From assembly GCA_016903675.1 (NCBI GenBank), contig JADQBA010000036.1, forward strand, positions 3,110-67,109: a stretch of 64,000 bases of DNA. The letters are read 5' to 3'. Within the stretch, counting starts at the first letter, position 1, and each line of letters opens with the position of its first letter. The stretch comes from Stigonema ocellatum SAG 48.90 = DSM 106950 (lineage in GTDB: Bacteria > Cyanobacteriota > Cyanobacteriia > Cyanobacteriales > Nostocaceae). The notes under the pieces were generated by a model. That model had not been told where the DNA came from. It worked only from the letters and a program-made list of their open reading frames with translations, and made no database searches. This document shows, in pieces, positions 51,276 to 60,286 of this stretch. A program made the position numbers and the translations under genes.

Positions 51276-51802
51276 GGTGCGTTAGCGACAGCGTAACGCA
51301 CCAAAGCCTTAATGATGGTGCGTTACTGCTTCTTCGTGTTCTTCGCGTCTTCGTGGTTCAAAAAGATTTTTAAACCACGAAGACACGAAGAACACGTTCG
51401 CGCAGCGTCTCCCCTTGGGAGAAGGTTAAATGACGAAAATTCACAAGAGCAGGATAACGGACTCTACACATTAATGAGAGTGTGGACTGTAGGTAGAAAG
51501 ACTTTTTATAACAAAACGAGCTTCATAAAAATATAAATGTAATAATAGAAATAATACAATTTTATAGAGGGAAACCCCATCGGGGTGTCTAAAAGTAGGG
51601 CAGTAGGTCGGAAGAATTGCAACTGGAATTTAATATCTCGAATAAAAACGGACTGGTTCAAGGAATTGGTCACGAAGCTGGTAAATATCACAGTAAGGAT
51701 GGGTACTCGTATGCAACCTAAGAAATTAGGCATGGTTCAACTATCCGTCTCGTTGTCTCGGCTAAAGCAAAAAGATCCTCAGGGGATTCCTGGAGGTTTT
51801 AG
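51276..51802. other. Repeat-containing leader region of the CheB-CheR-kinase gene, 527 bases
   Basis: Inverted GGTGCGTTA units (51277-51330) are followed by the TTAAAAATC-core palindrome (51335-51396) and a reversed CGTTCGCGCAGCGTCTCCCC module shared with the MITE-like elements. From about 51500 the region is free of repeats. A 73-codon GTG-started frame at 51585-51806 overlaps the next gene's ATG by one codon and could be a leader peptide, but I see no motif or ribosome binding site for it. Confidence 0.5.
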
Positions 51803-54800
51803 ATGAATTCTAACGAGTCTTCTGAGCCATCTCCATCGGAGTCCACTGTTGATGATCTGTCGGGACGGGAACAGTCGGAAAAAAGCAATGCATTATTTCC
51901 AATTGTGGGGATTGCTGCTTCTGCGGGGGGATTGGAGGCGTTCACGCAGTTACTAAGGCATTTACCGATAGATACTGGGATGGCATTTGTGCTGATTCAG
52001 CACTTGGACCCCAATCATAAGAGTCTGCTGACTGAGATTCTGGCGAAGACGACTCAGATGCCCGTGAGTCAAGTAACCGATGGCATGGTGGTAAAACAGA
52101 ACCAGGTCTACATCATTCCGCCAAACACGAAGATGACCCTTGCTGAAGGGGCGCTACAACTTGTACCCCGTGAGAAGATTGAGGGGAAATACATGCCTGG
52201 CGATGCGTTTTTTGCTTCGTTGGCGGCATATCTGGGTAGCAAAGCGATCGCTGTGGTTCTATCTGGAAGCGATGGAGACGGGTCACTGGGATTGGAAGCC
52301 ATCAGGGCTGCTGGCGGCATTACCTTTGCCCAGTGTGAAGCATCGGCAAAATTTAGTAGTATGCCGAACACCGCTGTTGCTACGGGTCTAGTGGACTTCA
52401 TCTTACCCCCAGAAAAAATTGCTGAGGAACTGGCTCATATCAGTCGCCATCCGAACGTGACCCGTCCGATGGTAAAAACGGTTGAGATTCTCCCAGATAA
52501 TGAGGATGCCCTCCCCACAATCTTTACTTTGCTGCGCACGAGCACTGGGGTTGACTTCACCAACTACAAACAAACCACCCTCAAGCGGCGGATTGATCGG
52601 CGGATGGTGCTGTATAAGCTGCAACGGCTGGAGGATTACGTCCAGTATCTCGAAAACAATCCGGCTGAAGTACACGCGTTGTACCAGGAGATTCTCATCA
52701 GTGTTACCAGTTTTTTCCGTGACCCGGAAGCTTATGAAGCCTTAAAGGAGCGAGTATTTCCAATTATCACAAAGGGTAAGTCAGTTGAGTCATCTATTCG
52801 GATCTGGGTGCCGGGATGTGCAACTGGTGAGGAGGTTTACTCAATTGCCATGTGCTTGCTGGAGTTTTTGGACGATGTGAGTCCCAAGCCTGTTATCCAA
52901 ATTTTTGCTACGGACATTAACGAGAAGGCGATCGAAAAAGCCCGCGCAGGCATCTATCAGCAGAACCAGATGGTTGATGTCTCACAAGAACGGCTCAGAC
53001 GCTTCTTTATCCAAGTGGAAAGGGGCTATCAGATCAGCAAGTCGATTCGCGAACGGTGTGTCTTCGCTAGACAAAACTTGATTGGGGATCCGCCATTTTC
53101 CAATCTGGATCTGATTAGTTGTCGCAATGTGCTGATTTATTTGGAATCGGTTTTGCACAAGCAGGTGATGCCAATTTTCCATTACAGTCTCAAGCCCACA
53201 GGGTTTCTGATGTTAGGGACCTCAGAGAGTGCGGGAGAATTGTCGGACTTGTTTATTTTAGTGGATAGAAAGAACAAAATTTATTCAAAAAAGTTGGTAA
53301 AACCTCGCCTCAACTTTGACTTTGCCACCAGCAAGTATCCCATAGCGAAAGTAGACCCTGACAAGCGCATGAATCAGGAGACTGGGGATGTTGTTGACTT
53401 ACAGACATGGGCTGACCGCATCGTCTTAAATCGCTATGCCCCAGTTGGCGTCCTGATCAGCGACGATATGGAGATTCTGCAATTCCGGGGAGAAACCAGT
53501 CCCTATTTGAAACCAGCCCCAGGTCAGCCCAGCTTCAACCTGCTCAAAATGGCACGACTCGGCTTGCGGGAAGAGTTGCGTACCGCGATTCATCATGCGA
53601 AAAGGCAGGATGTTTCAGTGAGAAAGGAAAATTTACACATCGAAGGAAGCAATCCGCCTCAATCTGTCAATATTGAGGTGATTCCGTTCAAGGCTCCAAA
53701 AGCAGAAGATCGCTACTTTCTTGTCTTATTTGAGAATGTACCTGAAAGAGCAAATCAACCTGACCCAGTCAGACCGGGAAGTGGGGAACTCTTAGGCGAT
53801 CTGGAAATACTCCGGCTAAAACAGCAACTAAAAGCCGTTGAGCAGGAGCTTGCTGCCACTCAAGAGTATTTGGAAGCGGTTATTGACGAGCAGTCAACCA
53901 CGACTCAAGACCTGAAACTGGCTAATGAAGAAATCCTCTCGAGCAACGAGGAACTGCAAAGCACTAATGAAGAGTTGCAAACAGCGAAAGAAGAGGTTCA
54001 AGCAAGTAACGAAGAACTTAACACAACTAACGAAGAATTGCACAGTCGGAATCTCGAATTACACCAGGTCAATAACGATCTCTTGAATGTGCTTAGCAGT
54101 GTCAATATTCCCATTCTAATTGTGGCAAGTGATTTGCGTATTCGCCGCTTCACTCCTACCGCACAGCGGATACTGAATCTGATTCCGACGGATGTGGGGC
54201 GACCATTCAGCGATATCCGCTCCACTCTTGACGTTCCCAATTTAGAGTCATTGCTCCTAGAGGTGATAGACACCCTTAATGTCAAAGAACTGGAGGTGCA
54301 AGACCAGGCTCAGGTTTGGTATAATCTCCGCATCCGACCCTACAGAACCACGGAAAATCAAATTGATGGCGCGGTGATGGTATTGGTGGATATTGATGCC
54401 CTCAAGCGAAGTGCCAAGGAGCTTGAAGAAGCCCGTGATTATGCTGAAGCCATGGTGGAGACTGTACGATCACCTTTAGTTGTTCTTAATTCTAGCTTAC
54501 AAGTTATCACAGCCAATCAGGCTTTTTATCAAACCTTCCAAGTAACCCCTGCACAGACAGAACAGCACCTGATCTTTGAGTTAGGAAACGGTCAGTGGAA
54601 CATTCCCGAACTAATCTCTCTCCTCGAACAAATTCTTCCCCACAACATTCACCTTCAAGATTTTGAAGTGGAACACGTCTTCGAGAAAATTGGGCGCAGA
54701 ACCATGCTGCTCAATGCTCGGAAAATCTTTCTTCAAGGCAATGACCACACCATTCTGCTGGCGATGGAAGATATCACCCAGCGGAAGCAGTTTGAGGCAG

Positions 54801-56071
54801 AACGTGCTCAGCTATTGGCTCAGGAACAGTCAGCTCGCCAGGAAGCTGAGGCATCTAACCGAGCAAAGGATGAGTTTTTATCCATTCTCTCACATGAACT
54901 CCGCAACCCGCTCAGTGCCATGGTGGGATGGTCTCAGTTGCTGCGATCGCGCACCCTTGACGCAGCCACAATCAATCGTGCACTTGAAGTCATCGAGCGC
55001 AGCGCTAGGGCACAAACTCAACTGATTGAGGAACTCCTGGACGTCTCACGCATTACCACGGGCAAACTCCATCTAAATACCCGTCTGATTCATCTCGTCC
55101 CTATCATTGACGCAGCGATCGAGGTGGTCCGTTTGTCAGCAGAGGCGAAAAATATTCAGATTCAATCCCGCTACTCACCTGACATTGGAAAGGTACTGGG
55201 TGATATGGTTCGCTTGCAGCAAGTCATGTGGAATTTGCTTTCTAATGCTATCAAATTTACCCCAGTTGGGGGACGGGTAGAAGTCACACTGAAGTCCGTT
55301 GATTCCCAAGCCGAAATTCGAGTGAGCGACACCGGTCACGGTATCCCTACTGACTTTCTCCCTTATGTTTTTGACCGCTTTCGTCAGGCTAACACCACCA
55401 AAACTCGTACCAATAATGGTCTTGGACTGGGACTGAGCATTGTCCGTCATTTGGTGGAACTTCACGGCGGTACGGTTCATGCAGAAAGTCCAGGTGAGGG
55501 ACAAGGAGCGACGTTTACCGTCAGGCTACCACTGCCGACGAGCAGGGAAGATGTTGAGCAGGAAAAGGACAGGGGGAGAGGGGGAGGGGGGGACACTCTG
55601 AGTGTTCCGTCTTCAAAAACCGCGTTGCCCAGTGTCACACCCTCCCCGTCATCTCCCACCGCCCCTCTATCTATGCTGGAGGGCTTGCACGTACTCGTTG
55701 TGGATGACGAAGCGGATACCCGTGAGTTACTCATGACCATGCTGAAACAGTATGGATCTGAAGTGACGGTGACGGCATCTGCTGACGAAGCGCTTTCAGT
55801 ACTCACCACGAACCCTGGAATGTATGATGTACTCTTGTCTGATATCGGTATGCCAGACCAGGACGGCTATGCCCTAATCCGGCAGGTGCGATCGCTTGGT
55901 GCTGAGGCTGGAGGACAAATTCCAGCGGCAGCACTGACGGCTTATGTCAGGGTGGAAGAGCAGCAAGAGGCTCTTTCGGCAGGTTTCCAAATGCACATCG
56001 CTAAACCTGTCGAGCCTGATCAACTGGCATTCATGGTTGCGAATTTAGCTGGACGAGCTAGAATTGGTTGA
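51803..56071 (+). CDS. CheB-CheR-PAS-histidine kinase-receiver hybrid
   Basis: A 1422-residue multidomain signalling protein. The order is CheB-type methylesterase (about 30-215, with S40 in ASAGG and QHLDP, SGSDGDG), CheR-type methyltransferase (about 245-500, with VPGCATGEEVYS), a coiled coil with repeated NEEL units (about 670-755), two PAS-like domains (about 755-1000), HisKA (H1031 in SHELRNPL), HATPase (NLLSNAIKF, DTGHGIP, GLGLGLSIV) and a C-terminal receiver with D1347. GGAGG lies 6 bases before the ATG. No chemoreceptor genes are nearby, so it probably regulates gene expression or a process other than taxis. Confidence 0.93.
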   Translation: MNSNESSEPSPSESTVDDLSGREQSEKSNALFPIVGIAASAGGLEAFTQLLRHLPIDTGMAFVLIQHLDPNHKSLLTEILAKTTQMPVSQVTDGMVVKQNQVYIIPPNTKMTLAEGALQLVPREKIEGKYMPGDAFFASLAAYLGSKAIAVVLSGSDGDGSLGLEAIRAAGGITFAQCEASAKFSSMPNTAVATGLVDFILPPEKIAEELAHISRHPNVTRPMVKTVEILPDNEDALPTIFTLLRTSTGVDFTNYKQTTLKRRIDRRMVLYKLQRLEDYVQYLENNPAEVHALYQEILISVTSFFRDPEAYEALKERVFPIITKGKSVESSIRIWVPGCATGEEVYSIAMCLLEFLDDVSPKPVIQIFATDINEKAIEKARAGIYQQNQMVDVSQERLRRFFIQVERGYQISKSIRERCVFARQNLIGDPPFSNLDLISCRNVLIYLESVLHKQVMPIFHYSLKPTGFLMLGTSESAGELSDLFILVDRKNKIYSKKLVKPRLNFDFATSKYPIAKVDPDKRMNQETGDVVDLQTWADRIVLNRYAPVGVLISDDMEILQFRGETSPYLKPAPGQPSFNLLKMARLGLREELRTAIHHAKRQDVSVRKENLHIEGSNPPQSVNIEVIPFKAPKAEDRYFLVLFENVPERANQPDPVRPGSGELLGDLEILRLKQQLKAVEQELAATQEYLEAVIDEQSTTTQDLKLANEEILSSNEELQSTNEELQTAKEEVQASNEELNTTNEELHSRNLELHQVNNDLLNVLSSVNIPILIVASDLRIRRFTPTAQRILNLIPTDVGRPFSDIRSTLDVPNLESLLLEVIDTLNVKELEVQDQAQVWYNLRIRPYRTTENQIDGAVMVLVDIDALKRSAKELEEARDYAEAMVETVRSPLVVLNSSLQVITANQAFYQTFQVTPAQTEQHLIFELGNGQWNIPELISLLEQILPHNIHLQDFEVEHVFEKIGRRTMLLNARKIFLQGNDHTILLAMEDITQRKQFEAERAQLLAQEQSARQEAEASNRAKDEFLSILSHELRNPLSAMVGWSQLLRSRTLDAATINRALEVIERSARAQTQLIEELLDVSRITTGKLHLNTRLIHLVPIIDAAIEVVRLSAEAKNIQIQSRYSPDIGKVLGDMVRLQQVMWNLLSNAIKFTPVGGRVEVTLKSVDSQAEIRVSDTGHGIPTDFLPYVFDRFRQANTTKTRTNNGLGLGLSIVRHLVELHGGTVHAESPGEGQGATFTVRLPLPTSREDVEQEKDRGRGGGGDTLSVPSSKTALPSVTPSPSSPTAPLSMLEGLHVLVVDDEADTRELLMTMLKQYGSEVTVTASADEALSVLTTNPGMYDVLLSDIGMPDQDGYALIRQVRSLGAEAGGQIPAAALTAYVRVEEQQEALSAGFQMHIAKPVEPDQLAFMVANLAGRARIG

Positions 56072-56075
56072 GAGT

Positions 56076-56125
56076 GGTAGAGACGCGATTAATCCCTGTA
56101 GAGACGCGATTAATCGCGTCTCTAC
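56076..56125. repeat. GACGCGATTAATCGCGTC palindrome between convergent genes
   Basis: Two copies of GTAGAGACGCGATTAATC, the second completed to the full palindrome ending CGCGTCTCTAC. The same unit is at about 19967. It lies between convergent genes and may act as a terminator. Confidence 0.8.
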
Positions 56126-56142
56126 CATGTGAGAGGTGTCTA

Positions 56143-56667
56143 TTAAGCAGACACCAAACGTCGTAAAGATTCAGCGCGGCGCTTAGCAGTAGCGTTTTTC
56201 GGATCGTGTTTGAGTGCTTCAGAGTAAGTGTCCAATGCCTGAGCAGTTAACTTTTTGCGCTCATAGGCATGAGCAAGATTGTTCAATGCTATCACATAGT
56301 CGGGTTTGTTTTTGATTGCTTCTTTGTACTGACGAATTGCTAAGTCGTACTGTTCTTGAGAAAAGTAAGCATAGCCCAACCCATTGTAAATGGGAGCAAC
56401 ATTTTCTTCTTTCTCTTCCTCAGCAGCTTTGATGGCTTTTTGAAATAGGCTAATAGCTTGGGAATATAATTTTTTCTCTAAATAAATACTTGCCAATTCG
56501 TAGTTTTCTTGCGTTGTCCCCTTTTCTTTATTCAGTTTCTTCCGCAGTCTTGAGAAGGCGCTTTCAAGCTTCCGAGTTTTCAATATTTGCCGAAAAATGC
56601 TGACTACCGTAAATAAGAGCACAACCACGAAAATTGACAGATAAAAAACCGCTAAATTGTTATCCAT
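56143..56667 (-). CDS. TPR protein, Ycf37-like (photosystem I assembly)
   Basis: About 174 residues. An N-terminal membrane anchor (about 6-25, LAVFYLSIFVVVLLFTVV) is followed by three TPR units (about 55-165), the layout and length of Ycf37, a thylakoid protein that helps assemble or stabilise photosystem I. GTG at 56673 is possible, but the ATG at 56667 gives the Ycf37-like MDNNLAV start. The upstream leader is STRR DNA. Confidence 0.65.
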   Translation of the reverse strand: MDNNLAVFYLSIFVVVLLFTVVSIFRQILKTRKLESAFSRLRKKLNKEKGTTQENYELASIYLEKKLYSQAISLFQKAIKAAEEEKEENVAPIYNGLGYAYFSQEQYDLAIRQYKEAIKNKPDYVIALNNLAHAYERKKLTAQALDTYSEALKHDPKNATAKRRAESLRRLVSA

Positions 56668-56675
56668 TGCCACTC

Positions 56676-56845
56676 CTAACTCCTAACTCCTAACTCCTAA
56701 CTCCCCACTCCCCACTCCCCACTCCCCACTCCCCACTCCCCACTCCTAACTCCCCACTCCCCACTCCCCACTCCCCACTCCCCACTCCCCACTCCCCACT
56801 CCCCACTCCCCACTCCCCACTCCCCACTCCCCACTCCCCACTCCT
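56676..56845. repeat. CCTAACT and CCCCACT heptamer array, partly coding
   Basis: About 24 heptamers, starting with four TAACTCC and continuing with ACTCCCC units interrupted by one TAACTCC unit at about 56745. On the minus strand the array from 56845 to 56697 is the 3' end of the solute-binding protein gene; the remaining part is the leader of the Ycf37-like gene. Confidence 0.9.
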
Positions 56846-57653
56846 TTAAACCCCAATAGGTAGCGCGTTGTTTGAGCCAACCTTCAGCTATATAATGAGA
56901 GATGGCTTCATTCACTCGTTGTCGCAACTTATCGTACTGCAATCCCTTGGGCATGACTACAGATAAGGGTTCCGTTGATAGCTTTGTTGGTAATATTTTA
57001 TATTGCGGATATTCTTGTATCCAACCGCTGAGGAGGCTAATATCAGCAGCAAAAGCTGTGACTGCATTGCTTTCTGTTAGCGATCGCCCTTCTTCATAAG
57101 AATCAACTCCCACTAACTCGGCATGTGGCAAATAATACCGTACTGTTGCAATGGTACTAGAGTTTTTGAGAACAGCTATTTTGCGCTTTGTCAAGTCACT
57201 CAGCTTTTGGACTGAAGGATCTTTTGTGACTAATGCAGTACCATCAAAGTAGTAAGGGACACTGAAACTAACTAAGCGTTCCCGTGAGGAGGTTGCTGTC
57301 ACCCTCGCTATGGTGAGGTCAACTTTATGGTCTAAAACGAGAGATAGGCGATCGCGATTTGCGACAGGTTGCAACTTTACAGCATTTTGTTTATTCAGCA
57401 AGTCAACTGCTAACGCTTTTGCTAAATCTATTTCAAAACCTTGTAAATTGCCGTTTACATCTCTAAATCCCAGTGGACGCAAGTTATCTTTGACAGCAAC
57501 ATTCAAATATCCCCGCTGCTGAATTTTTGCCATATCAGCACCCGATGCCGATAACTGTGTATAAAGGAGAACACAGCATAAACCCAAAACAAGAATCATG
57601 AATGATGAACCATGAACAATAAGTAATGACACCCTCCCCAACTTAATCTTCAT
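56697..57653 (-). CDS. Extracellular solute-binding protein (family 3) with a repeat-encoded tail
   Basis: A 318-residue protein. A signal peptide or anchor (about 1-38) precedes a family-3 amino-acid-type binding domain (about 45-270) with GFEIDLAKALA and DRLSLVLDHKVDLTIARVTATSSRE. It would capture a polar amino acid for an ABC importer; no permease genes are adjacent. The last 46 residues are six copies of a GVGSGEW heptapeptide plus GVGS, read from three-fold GGGGAGT heptamers; one copy has GVRSGEW from a GGAGTTA unit. The TAG stop comes from the next such unit in another phase. The domain ends at about residue 272 with YWGLKEW. Confidence 0.88.
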   Translation of the reverse strand: MKIKLGRVSLLIVHGSSFMILVLGLCCVLLYTQLSASGADMAKIQQRGYLNVAVKDNLRPLGFRDVNGNLQGFEIDLAKALAVDLLNKQNAVKLQPVANRDRLSLVLDHKVDLTIARVTATSSRERLVSFSVPYYFDGTALVTKDPSVQKLSDLTKRKIAVLKNSSTIATVRYYLPHAELVGVDSYEEGRSLTESNAVTAFAADISLLSGWIQEYPQYKILPTKLSTEPLSVVMPKGLQYDKLRQRVNEAISHYIAEGWLKQRATYWGLKEWGVGSGEWGVGSGEWGVGSGEWGVGSGEWGVRSGEWGVGSGEWGVGS

Positions 57654-57677
57654 AATTCATAATTCATAATTCATAAT
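57652..57677. repeat. CATAATT heptamer repeat
   Basis: Four CATAATT heptamers in the 25-base gap between rplT and the solute-binding protein gene. The last bases of the array precede the solute-binding protein start. Confidence 0.85.
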
Positions 57678-57678
57678 T

Positions 57679-58035
57679 TTATCGTTTAGCAAGGCTAGCC
57701 AATTCAGCGACTTTGCCAAAACTTCCAGGATCGAGGACTGCCATTTGCGCCAACATCTTGCGATTAAGTAGGATATTAGCTTTTTTCAGATTACCGATCA
57801 ACTGACTATAACTCATGCCGTGTTGGCGTGCAGCAGCGTTGATGCGGGTGATCCAGAGGCGACGGAAATCGCGTTTGCGCTTTTTGCGATCGCGGTAGGC
57901 ACTTCGCAGCGCCTTCATCACTTGTTGATTGGCGGTTCTAAACAGAGTTGAGTGGGAACCGCGAAAACCTTTAGCTAGTTTGAGAATTTTATTGCGGCGT
58001 TTACGAGCTACGTTACCGCGTTTTACCCGAGTCAT
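57679..58035 (-). CDS. rplT: 50S ribosomal protein L20
   Basis: A 118-residue basic protein with the L20 sequence RVKRGNVARKRRNKILKLA and GFRGSHSTLFR. Normal length. It binds 23S rRNA early in large-subunit assembly and can regulate its own operon by binding the leader. It lies 20 bases after rpmI; infC is not adjacent here. Confidence 0.98.
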   Translation of the reverse strand: MTRVKRGNVARKRRNKILKLAKGFRGSHSTLFRTANQQVMKALRSAYRDRKKRKRDFRRLWITRINAAARQHGMSYSQLIGNLKKANILLNRKMLAQMAVLDPGSFGKVAELASLAKR

Positions 58036-58055
58036 AACTTAAATTCCTGAAGTAC

Positions 58056-58253
58056 TTACAAGTAGGGAAGCATTAAGCGTACATTTTCTTCATCGCGTTC
58101 GTTCACGACTGCCATGTTTGACATTTTACGCTTTTTATTAGAAGTCTTGTGTTCTAGAAGGTGATTTTTGCCAGCTTTGCGACGCATGATTTTACCGCTA
58201 CCTGTGGCGCGGAATCTTTTCGCTGCTGCTTTACGAGTTTTGAGTTTAGGCAT
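58056..58253 (-). CDS. rpmI: 50S ribosomal protein L35
   Basis: 65 residues from MPKLKTRKAAAKRF, the standard L35 N-terminus; a frame extension of 7 codons to 58274 is not used. It has the KRKMSNMAVV region typical of the family. First gene of an rpmI-rplT operon. Confidence 0.98.
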   Translation of the reverse strand: MPKLKTRKAAAKRFRATGSGKIMRRKAGKNHLLEHKTSNKKRKMSNMAVVNERDEENVRLMLPYL

Positions 58254-58304
58254 GGGTTGGCTTTCAAACGACACAATCCAATATGATACTACATCTTTTG
58301 GTTC

Positions 58305-60158
58305 TCAGGGTGCAGGGGTGTAGGACCAAGTAGCCACAACTCGAAAGCCACAAATCCTGAGTCCACCATCGGATTCGTTCCAGCTGCGACTCGCACTACG
58401 GCAAAGTACAGGATTGAAACTCCAAGAACCACCGCGAAGTACTCGGCGATTATTATCACCGCCAAGTTCCCAAACTGTGCCATTTCTTGGTGCGCCATCG
58501 TAATTTTTGTGCCAAGGGTCAGCACACCATTCCCACACTAGCCCGTGCATATCATACAATCCAAAGGCATTGGCAAGCTGAAAACTGCCTACAGGTGTGG
58601 TTTCTTTACGATATTTGCCTCTTGGTTCACTAGAGTAATTATCGCTTCCACTACAGTTTGCCATGTCAGTGGTAATTGTTGCGCCAAAATGGAATGGTGT
58701 AGTAGTTCCAGCGCGACAAGCATATTCCCATTCCGCTTCGCTGGGTAAACGATAATTTCGTCCAGTTTTTTGTGACAGCCTTGCGCAAAATTCTACAGCT
58801 TCGTGCCACGATATATTTTCAACTGGTCGATTTATGCCTTTGAATTTGGATGGATTGGGATTCAGGGATTGTTTAACTGTGGGTAAAGCTGCTACAGACC
58901 TCCACTGTGTTTGAGTTATGGGAAATTTACCCATAAAAAAAGGTTTGACTATGACTTTGTGTTGTGGACGTTCATCAGCATCCCCTTCATTGTCTGATGA
59001 ACCCATCATAAAAGTACCACCAGGAATTCCCACCATTTCCAGACTGATTCCGTTACCCAAATCTTCTGCATAAAACTGTGCAGTCCTAATGTTACGGCTA
59101 ATTTCTTGACCTCCCGCATCTACTGTCAGTACCTCAAATTCAAAGGAGTGTAAGGCGGGAAATGCTGATGTTATTTTTTCCGGTTGAGTTGGTAATTTGT
59201 CTTGGTGACCCAAAGGTGGTTGTGCAATTGCGATTTTTTGAAGATTTAGGTCTTTGAGAACTTCTACTGCTGATTGATACCTGTCCTTCGGCAAATGTTT
59301 CAGCAACTTATCCAGAATTTGTCCCAATTCGTCGCTAATGCGAACACCTTTTTCCAGTAAATACTCTCGCCATAACCATTGACCGCTCATTGCATCATAA
59401 ATACAGTCATGAATCTGTCCAGAAGAATCTCGTCTAGGCAAACATTGAGTTAAAAGACGTACACAAGTTACACCCAAAGAGTATAAATCACTGGCTTGAT
59501 AGGCAAATCCCGCCATTTGCTCAGTTGGTGCATAACCAATTGTATAAATGACTGTAGCAAGTCTTGCTAAACTGGTTTGTGTTATCTGCTTAGCACCCCC
59601 AAAGTCAATTAATACAAGTTTGTTATCTTTTTGGCGACGAATGATATTTTCTGGTTTGATATCCCGATGGATAACGTTATGGGAGTGAATGAAGTCGAGA
59701 ACCGGCAATAAATCAGCCAAAAGTTCCCAAATTTTTTGTTCACTAAAAGGTTGCTGTTGAAGTTCTCTTAACAGAGTTTGCCCTTGAATAAATTCTTGCA
59801 CCAGGGTCAAGCACGAACCTTGTTCAAAGTAAGCAAGTAATCTGGGAATTGAAGAGTGATTCTCTCCGAGATCATACAACCGAAAAGCTTCTTCCTTGAA
59901 CAATTGAGCCGCTTTAATCCGTTCGGAAGTTCCCCGAACTTGCGGAAAAAATTGTTTGATGACGCAAGGTGCATCTAATCTATCTACGTCTTCTGCAGCA
60001 TAAGTTCTACTAAACCCGCCCTCGCCTAATAAACTCAATACGCGGAAGCGGTTTCTCAGAAGGTTGCCAAAGTTGCTTTCTCCGCAACTAATGCAAAATC
60101 TATTGCCGTCAGAGTTGAAGGGATTTGAGCAATTGGGATTTTGGCATATTTGCATCAT
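58305..60158 (-). CDS. Ser/Thr protein kinase with C-terminal FGE-sulfatase domain
   Basis: A 617-residue protein. It begins with a small zinc-ribbon-like motif (CQNPNC..FCISCG), then a kinase domain (about 35-290) with GEGGFSRTY, the ATP-binding Lys in CVIKQF, VIHRDIKPENII and IDFGG. A linker leads to a formylglycine-generating-enzyme/SUMF1-type domain (about 375-610) with GGTFMMGS, VENISWHEAVEFC, RLPSEAEWEYACRAG and LRGGSWSF. The FGE-fold part usually binds ligands rather than making formylglycine in such fusions. It is a common cyanobacterial architecture. Start MMQ; the second Met is equally likely. Confidence 0.92.
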   Translation of the reverse strand: MMQICQNPNCSNPFNSDGNRFCISCGESNFGNLLRNRFRVLSLLGEGGFSRTYAAEDVDRLDAPCVIKQFFPQVRGTSERIKAAQLFKEEAFRLYDLGENHSSIPRLLAYFEQGSCLTLVQEFIQGQTLLRELQQQPFSEQKIWELLADLLPVLDFIHSHNVIHRDIKPENIIRRQKDNKLVLIDFGGAKQITQTSLARLATVIYTIGYAPTEQMAGFAYQASDLYSLGVTCVRLLTQCLPRRDSSGQIHDCIYDAMSGQWLWREYLLEKGVRISDELGQILDKLLKHLPKDRYQSAVEVLKDLNLQKIAIAQPPLGHQDKLPTQPEKITSAFPALHSFEFEVLTVDAGGQEISRNIRTAQFYAEDLGNGISLEMVGIPGGTFMMGSSDNEGDADERPQHKVIVKPFFMGKFPITQTQWRSVAALPTVKQSLNPNPSKFKGINRPVENISWHEAVEFCARLSQKTGRNYRLPSEAEWEYACRAGTTTPFHFGATITTDMANCSGSDNYSSEPRGKYRKETTPVGSFQLANAFGLYDMHGLVWEWCADPWHKNYDGAPRNGTVWELGGDNNRRVLRGGSWSFNPVLCRSASRSWNESDGGLRICGFRVVATWSYTPAP

Positions 60159-60286
60159 GACAACTATATCGCACCTTATCCAAAGTTTACTCCATAAGCG
60201 CGAATAAAAAACAGTTGTTGTTTGTTAGTTGTTGGTTGTTGATTGGAAAGATAACAACTAACACCACAACATTGACGAATACAGAT

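Noticed and set aside
51585..51806. 73-codon GTG-start frame before the CheB-CheR-kinase gene
   Set aside because: Possible leader peptide, but no ribosome binding site or motif supports it, so it is mentioned only in the intergenic entry.
56676..56845. Regular short repeats that might be a CRISPR array
   Set aside because: Units are 7 bases, head to tail, with no unique spacers; they are STRRs.
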